DNA of 64,000 bases from Pseudomonas sp. SJZ079. GTDB lineage: Bacteria; Pseudomonadota; Gammaproteobacteria; Pseudomonadales; Pseudomonadaceae. Below the pieces are notes generated by a model. That model did no database searches, was not told the DNA's origin, and saw only the letters and a program-made list of their open reading frames with translations. This document shows positions 16,368 to 25,231 of this stretch, piece by piece. The position numbers were made by a program, and so were the translations under genes. The stretch spans positions 1 through 64,000 of the forward strand of contig NZ_VIUH01000020.1 in assembly GCF_007993865.1 (NCBI RefSeq). The letters run 5' to 3'. Each line of letters begins with the position of its first letter. Within the stretch, counting starts at the first letter, position 1.

Positions 16368-17506
16368 TCGCCAGCGTGCTGCTTGGCCACTACCTGTCGG
16401 CCTTCACTGCCCTGGGCATTCCGCTGTACTTGCCGCGCATCCTCGCCGACCTGGCGCCGGATGCGCCGGGCTGGAGCATCGGCGTGCTGTTCATCCTGCC
16501 GACCCTGTGCACCGCCCTGGCGGCGCCCGTCTGGGGTTACCTGGCGGACCGCCACGGCTGTCGCCTGTCCTTGCTGCGCGCCCATGCCGGGCTGTTCGGC
16601 GGTTTTCTGCTGGCCGGGTTCAGCAGCGACCTGACGCTGTTCGCGCTGGCGCTGATCATCCAGGGCACCTTCGGCGGCGCCATGGCGGCGTCCAACGCCT
16701 ATCTGGCGACCCAACTGCAGGATGCCAGCCTGTCGCGCGCGCTGAACTGGACCCAGTACTCAGCGCGCCTGGCGATGATCAGCGGGCCGATCCTGCTGGG
16801 TCTGCTCACCGCCCAAGGCTTGGGCCTGGAGCTGTACCACTACCTGGCCTGGCTGCCCTTGCTGGCCTTCGCCCTGATCCTGCCGTTGCCGGCCGACCCA
16901 CCTCGGACCAAGCCGAGCGCGTCCCGCACTGCCAGCCCAGCCGCACGCCTCGGCCAACTGCCGGCGGACCTGTTGCGCCTGCTCGCGGTGCAGTTCCTGT
17001 TCAGCTTCGCCATGGTGGTGACCTTCCCCTACTTCGTGCCCTACGGCGAGGCGCTGGGGATCGGCAATGACGCGTTGATCGGTCTGCTCTACAGCCTGCC
17101 GCACCTGGTCTACCTGTTCGCCCTGCCCTGGGCCCAGCGCCAGGCCAACAACCCGTTGCTGCTCGGCCTGTTGCTGCTGGCCCTGAGCAACGCCCTGCAG
17201 TTTTTCATCGGCCAGCCCGAACCGCTGTTCGTCCTGCGCCTGCTCAGTGGCGCCGGCATGCTGCTCGGTTTCGTCGGCCTGCACCGCTGCCTTAGCCAGC
17301 GCAGCCGTCAGGGCGGCGCCGGGCGCCTGTTCGGCTGGTACGACGCCAGCGGCAAATGGGCCGGCAGCGCCGCCGGCCTCACGGCCGGTCTGGTCAGCCA
17401 GTGGTGTGGCAGTGCTTCCCCCTTCCTCGTCGCCTGTGTGGCCGCATTCGCGGCGCTGCTGTTGGCGCGTTCCTTAGTCGCTTGTCCACAGGAGCTTCCA
17501 GCATGA
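16352..17506 (+). CDS. pvsC: MFS siderophore exporter PvsC
   Basis: A 384-residue major facilitator protein with about 11-12 hydrophobic helices. The GYLADRHGCR loop between helices 2 and 3 matches the MFS signature. PvsC exports vibrioferrin across the inner membrane. Its ATG lies 16 bases inside the end of pvsB, and its stop overlaps the pvsD start, so translation of the operon is tightly coupled. Confidence 0.87.
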   Translation: MQRRLIASVLLGHYLSAFTALGIPLYLPRILADLAPDAPGWSIGVLFILPTLCTALAAPVWGYLADRHGCRLSLLRAHAGLFGGFLLAGFSSDLTLFALALIIQGTFGGAMAASNAYLATQLQDASLSRALNWTQYSARLAMISGPILLGLLTAQGLGLELYHYLAWLPLLAFALILPLPADPPRTKPSASRTASPAARLGQLPADLLRLLAVQFLFSFAMVVTFPYFVPYGEALGIGNDALIGLLYSLPHLVYLFALPWAQRQANNPLLLGLLLLALSNALQFFIGQPEPLFVLRLLSGAGMLLGFVGLHRCLSQRSRQGGAGRLFGWYDASGKWAGSAAGLTAGLVSQWCGSASPFLVACVAAFAALLLARSLVACPQELPA

Positions 17507-19341
17507 CCCTCGCCCTAACCCCCTTGTCGCTACGTGACCTGGCGCTGGACGGCGACGCCCAGCGTCACGCCATCGAGAACCTGCTCAACTGCTACCTGCG
17601 CGAATACGCCCTGCCGCGCGGCGAAGCCGACCTCGATTGCCAGGGTCTCGACCTGCCCATGAGCCTGCGCCAACAAGGCGCCCGACGCATCGGCATCCGT
17701 CTGGCCCAGGGCGCGCGCTTGCTGCTGCTGGCCGACCGCACCAGTGTGCTCGGTCGCTGCCGCTTCATCAGCGCGCCCTACCTGAAACGTCCTGGCCAGG
17801 GCTGGCACCCCTTGCACCTGGCCGAACTGGCGCGCCTGCTGCTCGCCCCGCTGAACGACCCGGAGCGCCATGGCGAACTGCTGCAGCAGATCGACAACAG
17901 CCTGCAGATCACCCGCACCTTCCTGCGCCACGCCCACGCCGCCAACCAGCAACCGGGCGAAAGCCGGGCGCAAACCGACAGCCATGAGCGAACAGACAGC
18001 CTTGAGCCAACAGACAGTCATGCGCGAACGGATAGCCTGCTGGCCTCCGAGCAGCACCAGATCTGGGGGCATGCCCTGCATCCGACGCCAAAGAGCCGCG
18101 ACGGCGTCTCGCCGCAAGACCTGCTGGCCTGTTCGCCGGAAGTCGGCGCGCTGTTCCCGCTGCACTGGTTTCGTGTCGATCCGGCGCTGATCCGCCACCA
18201 GGGCGAGGACCCGCGCGCGACACTGCGCCAGCTCTGCGGCCGCGACGACCTCTACCCCTGTCACCCCTGGGAAGTGCAACGGGTACTGGCCGACCCCTTG
18301 GTGCGCCGCGCCCAGCGACAGGGCTTGCTGGAACCCCTGGGCCCACAGGGCATGGCGCTGTATCCGACGTCCTCGGTGCGCACCCTCTATCACCCCGAAC
18401 TGGCGCACTTCCTCAAGTTCTCGGTGCACGTGCGCCTGACCAACTGCGTACGCAAGAACGCCTGGTACGAACTGGACAGCGCGGTGGCCCTGACGCGCCT
18501 GCTGACCCCGCTGATGGCCGAGCTGGCCCAAGTGCAGCCAGGCTTTCAACTGATGCCGGAGCCGGCCGCCAGCACCCTCGACCTGAGTGCATTGGGCAGC
18601 CTGGAGCAAGCCCGCGAAGTCACCGAGTGCTTCGGTATTGTCTATCGGCAGAACCTCGATGCGAGCTGCCGCCAACGCTATCAGCCACGGGTGGCGATGG
18701 CCCTGTTCACCTGGGACCTGCACGGCCAGAGCGTCTGCCAGGCCCTGGTCGAGCAGTGCGCGGCGCGGCTCGGGCTCGACTACGCCAGCGCAGCGCTGCG
18801 CTGGCTCGACGGTTATGCCGAACAACTGCTCGGCGGCGTGCTGTACTGCCTGTTCCGCCAGGGCGTGGTGCTGGAACCGCACCTGCAAAACACCCTGCTC
18901 GGTTTCGACGAGCAAGGCCTGCCTTGCCGGGTGTGGATCCGCGACCTCGAAGGCACCAAGCTGGTGCCCCAGCACTGGCCTGCGGCGCAACTCGAACACC
19001 TAGGCGAACGCACTCGCGCGTCGCTCTATTACAGCCCTGAGCAAGCCTGGAAACGGGTGGCCTACTGCACCCTGGTGAACAACCTGGGCGAGGCGATCTT
19101 TCACCTCGCCGCCGGCGACGAGGGGCTGGAACAGCGCCTGTGGCGGCAGGTCGGTGAACGGCTGGAAACGCAATGCCAGCGCCTCGACGACCCACCCGCC
19201 CTGCGCGAGCTGTGCGCCGGCGCGCCGCTGCCGAGCAAGGAGAACTTCATGACCCGCCTGCTGATGCGCGCCGACCGCGAGGCCGGCTACACCGCCCTGC
19301 CCAACCCGCTCACCTATCAGCGCGCGGAGGTGCGCCCATGA
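17503..19341 (+). CDS. pvsD: NRPS-independent siderophore synthetase PvsD (IucA/IucC family) with repeat insertion
   Basis: A 612-residue IucA/IucC synthetase. H193-P-T-P-K197-S-R is the ATP-site motif, and YPCHPWE, YPTSSVRTLYHP, KFSVHVRLTN and LEPHLQNTL follow in the expected order. It should catalyse the second citrate coupling in vibrioferrin assembly. Just before the ATP-site motif, residues 158-181 are four six-residue units starting TDS, an insertion not expected in the family. The ATG at 17503 overlaps the pvsC stop. All motifs are intact, so it is probably active. Confidence 0.87.
   Translation: MTLALTPLSLRDLALDGDAQRHAIENLLNCYLREYALPRGEADLDCQGLDLPMSLRQQGARRIGIRLAQGARLLLLADRTSVLGRCRFISAPYLKRPGQGWHPLHLAELARLLLAPLNDPERHGELLQQIDNSLQITRTFLRHAHAANQQPGESRAQTDSHERTDSLEPTDSHARTDSLLASEQHQIWGHALHPTPKSRDGVSPQDLLACSPEVGALFPLHWFRVDPALIRHQGEDPRATLRQLCGRDDLYPCHPWEVQRVLADPLVRRAQRQGLLEPLGPQGMALYPTSSVRTLYHPELAHFLKFSVHVRLTNCVRKNAWYELDSAVALTRLLTPLMAELAQVQPGFQLMPEPAASTLDLSALGSLEQAREVTECFGIVYRQNLDASCRQRYQPRVAMALFTWDLHGQSVCQALVEQCAARLGLDYASAALRWLDGYAEQLLGGVLYCLFRQGVVLEPHLQNTLLGFDEQGLPCRVWIRDLEGTKLVPQHWPAAQLEHLGERTRASLYYSPEQAWKRVAYCTLVNNLGEAIFHLAAGDEGLEQRLWRQVGERLETQCQRLDDPPALRELCAGAPLPSKENFMTRLLMRADREAGYTALPNPLTYQRAEVRP
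17974..18045 (+). repeat. 18-bp tandem repeat, four units, inside pvsD
   Basis: Four 18-base units encode TDSHER, TDSLEP, TDSHAR and TDSLLA. Alternate units are the more alike, so the array looks like a duplicated 36-base block. It keeps frame and lies in what is likely a surface loop ahead of the conserved HPTPK motif. Confidence 0.8.
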
Positions 19342-20525
19342 GCCTGCCGCAGCGCGTTAACCAGGCCATCGATGACTTGCGCGCCCGGCGCCAGGAACCG
19401 CTGTGCGCCTACCTCTATGACCTCGACGCCCTGGCCCGGCATGTGCGGCAGATGCGCGCGCTGCTGCCGGACAACTGCGAGCTGTTCTACGCCGCCAAGG
19501 CCAACCCGGAAGCAGCGATTCTGCAGACCCTGGCGCCGTTGGTGGACGGCTTCGAGGCGGCCTCCGGTGGCGAACTGCGCTGGCTGTACCAGCGGTGCCC
19601 GCAGCAGCCGCTGATCTTCGGCGGCCCCGGCAAGCTCGACAGCGAACTGGCGGCGGCCATGGACTGCCGGGTCGCGGCCTTCCATGTCGAAAGCCTCAAC
19701 GAGCTGCGCCGTCTGGCACGCATCGCCGAGGCCAGCGGGCGGCCGGCCCCGGTGCTGTTGCGCTTGAACCTGAAGTTGGCCGAGGCACCCGACAGCCGCC
19801 TGGTAATGGGCGGCAAGCCAACGCCGTTCGGCCTCGACGAAGATGCCCTGGAGCAGGCCTTGCTCTTGCTGCGCGACGAGCCCTGGCTGCAGTTGCAGGG
19901 CCTGCACTTCCACCTGCTGTCCCATCAGCTGGACGTGGCCGCACACCTGAAGCTGATGCGTTGCTACTTCCGCACCTTCCGTCGACTGTGCGCCGAACAC
20001 CAGCTCGAGCTACCGCTGCTGAATGTCGGCGGCGGCATGGGCATCGACTACCGCAACCCGCAGCACTCGTTCGACTGGGCGCGCTTCTGCCAGGGCCTGC
20101 ACCGGCTGATCGACGAAGAAGAGATGGGCGCTGTGCGCATCCGCTTCGAAATCGGCCGTTTTATCAGCGCCGCCTGCGGCTACTACCTGATGGAGGTGCT
20201 GGACATCAAACGCAACCACGGTGAGTACTTCGCCATCGGCCGTGGCGGCACCCATCACTTCCGCACGCCCGCGGCCCAGGGCCATGACCATCCGTTCGTG
20301 ATAGTGCGCACAGGGCAACCGGCCGAGGTGAAGGGTCAGCCCGTCACCCTGGTCGGCCAGCTCTGCACGCCCAAGGACGTGCTGGCCCGCCAGCAGCCGG
20401 TGGCCGCCTTGGCGGTCGGCGACCTGCTGGTATTCCTCCTGGCCGGCGCCTACGCCTGGAACATCTCGCACCGGGACTTTCTCATGCATGAACCGCCACA
20501 GATGCTGTTCCTCCCACCTGAATAG
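19338..20525 (+). CDS. pvsE: PLP-dependent decarboxylase PvsE
   Basis: A 395-residue fold-type III decarboxylase of the diaminopimelate/ornithine type. The PLP lysine is K54 in YAAKANP; HFHLLSHQ, the glycine-rich NVGGGMGIDY loop and EIGRFISAACGYY follow as expected. In vibrioferrin synthesis PvsE is thought to supply ethanolamine by removing CO2 from a serine unit. Its start overlaps the pvsD stop. It ends the operon; no plus-strand terminator with a T-run is obvious downstream. Confidence 0.87.
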   Translation: MSLPQRVNQAIDDLRARRQEPLCAYLYDLDALARHVRQMRALLPDNCELFYAAKANPEAAILQTLAPLVDGFEAASGGELRWLYQRCPQQPLIFGGPGKLDSELAAAMDCRVAAFHVESLNELRRLARIAEASGRPAPVLLRLNLKLAEAPDSRLVMGGKPTPFGLDEDALEQALLLLRDEPWLQLQGLHFHLLSHQLDVAAHLKLMRCYFRTFRRLCAEHQLELPLLNVGGGMGIDYRNPQHSFDWARFCQGLHRLIDEEEMGAVRIRFEIGRFISAACGYYLMEVLDIKRNHGEYFAIGRGGTHHFRTPAAQGHDHPFVIVRTGQPAEVKGQPVTLVGQLCTPKDVLARQQPVAALAVGDLLVFLLAGAYAWNISHRDFLMHEPPQMLFLPPE

Positions 20526-20559
20526 CACGGCCGCCGACGCTTTTCTCCAGGCGAAAAAA

Positions 20560-20610
20560 AGCCCCGATGTGCCAGGGCTCGAAAAAAGTTGCGCGGTTGT
20601 CCCGCGCAAC
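20560..20610 (-). terminator. Tandem terminators of the Old Yellow Enzyme gene
   Basis: On the minus strand a stem of GTTGCGCGG (20602-20610 region) with its complement (20588-20596) is followed by six T's (20587-20582). A second weaker stem (20575-20579 with 20560-20564) is followed by seven more T's. Both read as rho-independent terminators for the minus-strand gene ending at 20623. Confidence 0.85.
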
Positions 20611-20622
20611 GGGGAAACGCTA

Positions 20623-21732
20623 TTAGACCAGGCTCATCAGTGCCTGACGGCTAAACGGCAGGATGTCGCCTTCGCGGCCATCGCGCACCTTGATCGCCCA
20701 ATCCGGGTCGACCAGCAAGGCGCGACCCACGGCTACCAGGTCGAACTCCTGCTTGTTCAGGCGTTCCAGCAGATTCTCCAGGCTGGCCGGCTCGGCGACC
20801 TTGTCGGTGTTGACCATGAACTGCAGGAACTCGCCGTCCAGGCCGACGCTGCCGACGGTGATGGTCGGCTTACCGGTGAGTTTGCGCGTCCAGCCGGCCA
20901 GGTTCAGCTCGGAGCCGTCGAATTCCGGCTCCCAGAAGCGTCGGGTCGAGCAATGGAAGATGTCCACGCCGGCGTCGCTCAGCGGCTTGAGGAAGGCCTC
21001 GAGGGCTTCCGGGGTTTCCACCAGGCGCGCGCTGTAGTCCTGCTGCTTCCATTGCGAGAAACGGAAGATGATCGGGAAGTCCGGGCCGACCGCGGCGCGC
21101 ACCGCCTGGATCAGCTCGATGGCAAAGCGCGAACGCTGGGCCAGGTCGCCGCCGTACTCGTCGGTGCGCTGGTTGCTACCGGCCCAGAAGAACTGGTCGA
21201 CCAGGTAGCCGTGGGCGCCGTGGATCTCCACGCCATCCATGCCGATGCGCTGGGCATCCTTGGCAGCCTGGGCGAAGGCGCCGATGACTTCCTGGATGTC
21301 GTCCTGGGTCATGCCATGCACCACGACCTTGCCGTCCTTGAGCTTCTCGCTCGGGCCATAGCCCGGCACCGCTGCATCCGGCTCGGTGCCGAGCTTGCGT
21401 ACGTTGCCCACGTGCCACAGTTGCGGAACGATCTTGCCGCCTTCGGCGTGCACCGCCTCGACCACTTTCTGCCAACCGGCCAGGGCGTCCTCACCGTAGA
21501 AACGCGGCACGTTGGGGTAGCCGTTGGAAGCCTTGTGGCCGACCGTGGTGCCTTCGCTGACGATCAGGCCGACGCCAGCCGCCGCACGGCGACGGTAGTA
21601 CTCGATGACCTTGCTGTTGGGCACGCCGCCCGGCGAAAACGAACGGGTCATTGGCGCCATCACGACACGGCTTGGCAGCTCCAGCGCACCAAGGTTGAAC
21701 GGTTGAAACAAGGCTTTTACCGGGGCGTTCAT
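20623..21732 (-). CDS. Old Yellow Enzyme family NADH:flavin oxidoreductase
   Basis: A 369-residue FMN-dependent (beta/alpha)8 ene-reductase. MAPMTRS near the start, the catalytic-site HGAHGYLVDQFF segment, and the VGRALLVDPDW phosphate-binding end are typical. It reduces activated C=C bonds or nitro compounds with NAD(P)H. A TetR gene lies 54 bases upstream on the same strand, as in nemR-nemA of E. coli, so electrophile-induced expression is inferred. Two terminators follow. Confidence 0.9.
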   Translation of the reverse strand: MNAPVKALFQPFNLGALELPSRVVMAPMTRSFSPGGVPNSKVIEYYRRRAAAGVGLIVSEGTTVGHKASNGYPNVPRFYGEDALAGWQKVVEAVHAEGGKIVPQLWHVGNVRKLGTEPDAAVPGYGPSEKLKDGKVVVHGMTQDDIQEVIGAFAQAAKDAQRIGMDGVEIHGAHGYLVDQFFWAGSNQRTDEYGGDLAQRSRFAIELIQAVRAAVGPDFPIIFRFSQWKQQDYSARLVETPEALEAFLKPLSDAGVDIFHCSTRRFWEPEFDGSELNLAGWTRKLTGKPTITVGSVGLDGEFLQFMVNTDKVAEPASLENLLERLNKQEFDLVAVGRALLVDPDWAIKVRDGREGDILPFSRQALMSLV

Positions 21733-21747
21733 CTTCTCTCCTCTAGC

Positions 21748-21760
21748 CGGTCCGGGACCG
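21748..21760. promoter_or_regulatory. Palindrome between TetR gene and Old Yellow Enzyme gene
   Basis: CGGTCCGGGACCG is a perfect 6-1-6 dyad in the 54-base gap. A related GACCGGTC dyad lies just upstream of the TetR gene (22395-22402). Both are candidates for the TetR-family operator. Confidence 0.35.
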
Positions 21761-21786
21761 ACCCTTTGGTTGATCGGGTATAAAAA

Positions 21787-22380
21787 TCAGGCGCGCAACA
21801 ACAGCTGCAAACGCTGCAGAAAATCGTCCAGCACGTGGGTATTGCTCGATACTTTCAGGCGGGTCAGCGCACCTTGCCAGGCACTGGCGATAAAGCTCGC
21901 CAGGTTTGCGCAATCCTCGTCCGCCGCCAGCTCGCCGGCGGCCTGCGCCTGTTGCAGGCAGTGTTGCAGGGTGTCCGCCGAGTGCTGCAGGATGGCATCG
22001 ACCTGGGCACCGAGGACCGGCGACAGCTCGGCCATCTCGAAACTCAGGCTGCCGATAAAGCAGTGATATTCGCGCTTTTCCTGGCGGGCGAAGTGCCCCA
22101 CCAGCTCCGCGTAATAGCCGAGAATCCGCGCGCGCGGCGCCAACGCCGGGTTACTCAGGGCCTCGGCATAGCGCTGCAAGCGTGGGGCGTAGACCTGCTG
22201 CAAGGCCTGCAGGGCGAAGTCTTCCTTGCTGGCGAAGTAGTGGTAGAAGGAGCCCTTGGGCACGCCGGCGGCCTGGACGATTTCCTGCACGCCGGCGCCG
22301 TGATAACCGCGACGGGTCATCACCTCGGCACCTTTGGCGAGGATCAGTTCACGCTTGTCGAATCGTAGGCGGCTATTCAT
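21787..22380 (-). CDS. TetR-family repressor (NemR-like)
   Basis: A 197-residue regulator. The helix-turn-helix is at about 25-48 (GYHGAGVQEIVQAAGVPKGSFYHYF). A cysteine in EYHCFIGSL in the ligand domain stands near the position of the redox-sensing cysteine of NemR, which senses electrophiles and hypochlorite. It should repress itself and the Old Yellow Enzyme gene downstream. Sensing chemistry is inferred from context. Confidence 0.8.
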   Translation of the reverse strand: MNSRLRFDKRELILAKGAEVMTRRGYHGAGVQEIVQAAGVPKGSFYHYFASKEDFALQALQQVYAPRLQRYAEALSNPALAPRARILGYYAELVGHFARQEKREYHCFIGSLSFEMAELSPVLGAQVDAILQHSADTLQHCLQQAQAAGELAADEDCANLASFIASAWQGALTRLKVSSNTHVLDDFLQRLQLLLRA

Positions 22381-22526
22381 GCCGGCAAGAATATGACCGG
22401 TCGTCTAGTCCAGCCCAGCACTATTGATCGAGGTGATTAAGGATAAGAAGGCTGGCGCTATGCGGCTAAGCCTGAAAACAAGCGCAGCCGGGGGCGCTGC
22501 ATGCCCCCAGCTTCAAGTGGCTAGGG

Positions 22527-23009
22527 TCAACTCAAGGCTTTTTCGATGGCCTGAATCAGGGCCGGATCATCCGGTGCGGTGCGTGGCGAAAAGCGCGCCA
22601 GCACCCGACCGTCCTGGCCGACCAGAAACTTCTCGAAGTTCCAGGTGATGTCGCCCGGAAACTCCGCCCCCTCGCCGGCCAGCAGGCGATACAGCGGGTG
22701 ACGACCGGCACCGTTGACTTCCAGCTTGCTGCCCAAGGGAAAGCTCACGCCGTAGTTCAGGCTGCAAAACTCACGAATGGCCTCCTCGCTGTCCGGCTCC
22801 TGCCCGGCAAACTGGTTGCACGGCAGCCCGAGTACGCTGAAGCCCTGCGCGCGGTATTGCTGATAGAGTTTTTCCAGCCCGGCATATTGCGGCGTCAAAC
22901 CACACTGGGAGGCGACGTTGACCACCAACAGCACCTGCCCCTTGAAAGGCGCCAGCGGCAGCTCTTGGCCATCCAACCCACGCAGATTCAGGTCGTGAAA
23001 GGCACTCAT
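22527..23009 (-). CDS. Glutathione peroxidase family protein
   Basis: A 160-residue thiol peroxidase of the GPx family. The catalytic cysteine is C36 in NVASQCG, with Q70 (AGQEP) and the WNFEKFLV Trp-Asn pair completing the tetrad. Bacterial members usually use thioredoxin. It stands alone, separated from slyD by a terminator and from the TetR gene by 146 bases. A homologue precedes slyD in P. aeruginosa as well. Confidence 0.9.
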   Translation of the reverse strand: MSAFHDLNLRGLDGQELPLAPFKGQVLLVVNVASQCGLTPQYAGLEKLYQQYRAQGFSVLGLPCNQFAGQEPDSEEAIREFCSLNYGVSFPLGSKLEVNGAGRHPLYRLLAGEGAEFPGDITWNFEKFLVGQDGRVLARFSPRTAPDDPALIQAIEKALS

Positions 23010-23054
23010 GACTAACTCCTTGAGAACGCAGCAGATTTCACACAGCGGACAAAA

Positions 23055-23076
23055 AAGGCGCCTATCAAGGCGCCTT
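23055..23076. terminator. Terminator between slyD and glutathione peroxidase gene
   Basis: AAGGCGCC (23055-23062) pairs with GGCGCCTT (23069-23076). On the minus strand it is followed by six T's, so it ends the slyD message. Confidence 0.85.
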
Positions 23077-23156
23077 TCTCTTAACTCAGCTTAGCAGCCG
23101 GCGGAACAGTTGAGACGACCATAAGTCGTTTTCGACGCCGAGCGACAGACTGGTGA

Positions 23157-23642
23157 TCAGTGCTGATGGCCACCTTCGCCATGCACGTGACCATGGGCGA
23201 CTTCTTCGTCGCTGGCATCACGTACTTCGACGACCTTGACCTTGAAGTTCAGGCGCTGGCCAGCCAACGGGTGGTTGCCGTCGACGATCACATCGTCGCC
23301 TTCCAGCTCGCGGATGGTGACGATCTGCATGCTGCCGTCCGGGCCGGAGGCGTGGAACTGCATGCCCACTTCCAGCTCGTCGACGCCTTCGAACATCGAA
23401 CGATTGAGGGTCGCGACCAGCTCGGCGCTGTACTCGCCATAGGCATCGGCAGGCTCGACGGAGACGTCCAGCTCATCGCCAGCCTGCTTGCCGACCAGGG
23501 CGCTTTCCAGGCCACCGATGATGTTGCCGGCACCGTGCAGGTAGACCAGCGGAGCGCCGCCAGCAGAACTGTCGATCACCTCACCGGCATCGTTGGTCAG
23601 GGTATAGTCGATGGAGACGGCCTTATTGGCGGCGATCAGCAT
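23157..23642 (-). CDS. slyD: FKBP-type peptidyl-prolyl isomerase SlyD
   Basis: A 161-residue FKBP-fold isomerase with an inserted flap domain (about 70-120) and a short histidine-rich tail (HGHVHGEGGHQH, last 12 residues) that can bind nickel or other metals. It acts as a chaperone and metallochaperone in the cytoplasm. The ATG at 23642 has an AAGG site; the longer frame upstream lacks support. The tail is much shorter than in E. coli SlyD. A DUF3565 gene is head-to-head with it. Confidence 0.9.
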   Translation of the reverse strand: MLIAANKAVSIDYTLTNDAGEVIDSSAGGAPLVYLHGAGNIIGGLESALVGKQAGDELDVSVEPADAYGEYSAELVATLNRSMFEGVDELEVGMQFHASGPDGSMQIVTIRELEGDDVIVDGNHPLAGQRLNFKVKVVEVRDASDEEVAHGHVHGEGGHQH

Positions 23643-23985
23643 GGGGCGAGACCTTTTGCGTAGAAATAAAGAACGGACAAGTTTAACCAAGGGTGCGCCC
23701 GAAAGCGAACCGAGCACAGACGGACGGCTGAGCAGCGGCTGCGTGCGCCTGCTTGATCTGCGTCAGGATGAAGACGGCCATTGGCTGGCAGTCTTGTCCT
23801 GCGGCCATACCCAACACCTTCGCCATCAACCGCCCTGGCAGAACCGTGCCTGGGTGCTCGACCCGCAGCAACGCCGCGAACAGCTGGGGCGGCCCTTCGA
23901 CTGTGGCTGGTGCAGCGCAGCGGCGGCAGCGGCGCCGGGCGAAGCCAACCAGGAGGGTAGATGCCTGCACACAACATTCTGGTGA
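23641..23985 (+). CDS. DUF3565 small protein
   Basis: A small protein of up to 114 residues. The conserved part starts at about CVRLLDLRQDEDGHW and runs through LSCGHTQHLRHQPPWQNR to GRPFDCGWC, with a C-G-H and a C-x-x-C pair that could hold a metal ion. The family function is unknown. The true start is uncertain: ATG at 23641 overlaps the slyD start head-on, and the first 34 residues look unconserved; TTG 23656 or GTG 23743 are alternatives. Its end overlaps ackA by 25 bases, suggesting an operon with ackA and pta. Confidence 0.7.
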   Translation: MGRDLLRRNKERTSLTKGAPESEPSTDGRLSSGCVRLLDLRQDEDGHWLAVLSCGHTQHLRHQPPWQNRAWVLDPQQRREQLGRPFDCGWCSAAAAAAPGEANQEGRCLHTTFW

Positions 23986-25145
23986 TCAACTGCGGCAGCT
24001 CGTCGATCAAGTTTGCCGTGGTCAACCAGACCCATGCACCGTTCGCCTTGAGCGGCGAAGCCGAACGTCTCGGCAGCCCTGAGGCGGTGCTGAACTGGCA
24101 ACTTGCGGGTGAGAAGGCCAGCCTGAAAATTGCCAACGGCGATCACCGCACCGCCCTCACCCAGCTTCTGCCGATAGTGGAGCGCGCCGCGGGCGGGACG
24201 CTGCGCGGCATTGCTCACCGCGTGGTGCATGGCGGTGAGCAGTTCGCCAGCGCCCGCCGACTGGATGCCGATGCATTAGCGGCCATCCGCGCCCTGGCGC
24301 CACTGGCACCGCTACATATCCCGGTCAACCTGCTGGGCATCGAGGCGGCCATCGAGCTGTTTCCCACCCTGCCCCAGGTTGCCGTGTTCGACACCGCCTT
24401 CCACCAGACCCTGCCCGAGCATGCGTTCCGCTATGCGCTACCGGAACACCTCTACCGCGAGCATGGCGTGCGCCGCTATGGCTTTCACGGCACCAGCTAT
24501 CGCTTCGTCAGCCATCGCGCCGCCGAACTGTCCGGCCTGTCGCTCGGTGACAGCAGTTGGCTGGCGGCCCACCTCGGCAATGGTTGCTCGACCTGTGCCA
24601 TCGTCAACGGCCAGAGCCTCGACACCAGCATGGGCCTGACGCCGCTGGAGGGGCTGGTGATGGGCAGCCGCAGTGGCGATGTCGACCCCAACCTGCACAG
24701 CCACCTGGCCCGCACCCTGGGTTGGAGCCTGGAGCAGATCGAGCAGATGCTCAATCAGGACAGCGGCCTGCTCGGTTTGTCCGGGCTGTCCAACGACATG
24801 CGCAGCCTGGAGCAGGCTCGCGACCAGGGTCATGCCGGCGCCTCCCTGGCCATCGAGGTGTTCTGCTACCGCCTGGCTAAGTCGTTGGCGGCCATGAGCT
24901 GCGCACTGCCGCAACTGGACGGGCTGATCTTCACCGGCGGAATCGGCGAGAATTCGCCGCTGATCCGCAGCAAGACCGTGGCCCACCTCAAGCTGCTCAA
25001 CCTGGCGCTGGACAAACCGGCCAACGCGCGCACAATTCGCGGAGCCAGCGGCCCCATTCAGGCCCATGGGCACCCTCGGGTGCTGGTGGTGCCGACCAAC
25101 GAAGAGCGGCAAATCGCCCTGGATACCCTGGCGCTGCTTAACTGA
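23961..25145 (+). CDS. ackA: Acetate kinase
   Basis: A 394-residue enzyme interconverting acetate plus ATP and acetyl phosphate. The start motif VINCGSSSIKFAV, the middle RYGFHGTSYRFVS and GNGCSTCAI segments, and the FTGGIGENSPLIR end are all typical. A strong GGAGG site precedes the ATG. pta follows after 86 bases, giving the acetyl-CoA/acetate pathway used in overflow and pyruvate fermentation. Confidence 0.96.
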   Translation: MPAHNILVINCGSSSIKFAVVNQTHAPFALSGEAERLGSPEAVLNWQLAGEKASLKIANGDHRTALTQLLPIVERAAGGTLRGIAHRVVHGGEQFASARRLDADALAAIRALAPLAPLHIPVNLLGIEAAIELFPTLPQVAVFDTAFHQTLPEHAFRYALPEHLYREHGVRRYGFHGTSYRFVSHRAAELSGLSLGDSSWLAAHLGNGCSTCAIVNGQSLDTSMGLTPLEGLVMGSRSGDVDPNLHSHLARTLGWSLEQIEQMLNQDSGLLGLSGLSNDMRSLEQARDQGHAGASLAIEVFCYRLAKSLAAMSCALPQLDGLIFTGGIGENSPLIRSKTVAHLKLLNLALDKPANARTIRGASGPIQAHGHPRVLVVPTNEERQIALDTLALLN

Positions 25146-25231
25146 TCCCGACGCCAAAGTCCTACCGATTCAGGCTGGCAGATCGGCTGTTTGCCCACAC
25201 TCAATACCGTCGCCCTCAGCTAGGAAGTTGC

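Noticed and set aside
17530..18999. 489-residue minus-strand open frame opposite pvsD
   Set aside because: No domain, no start signal; pvsD has all family motifs.
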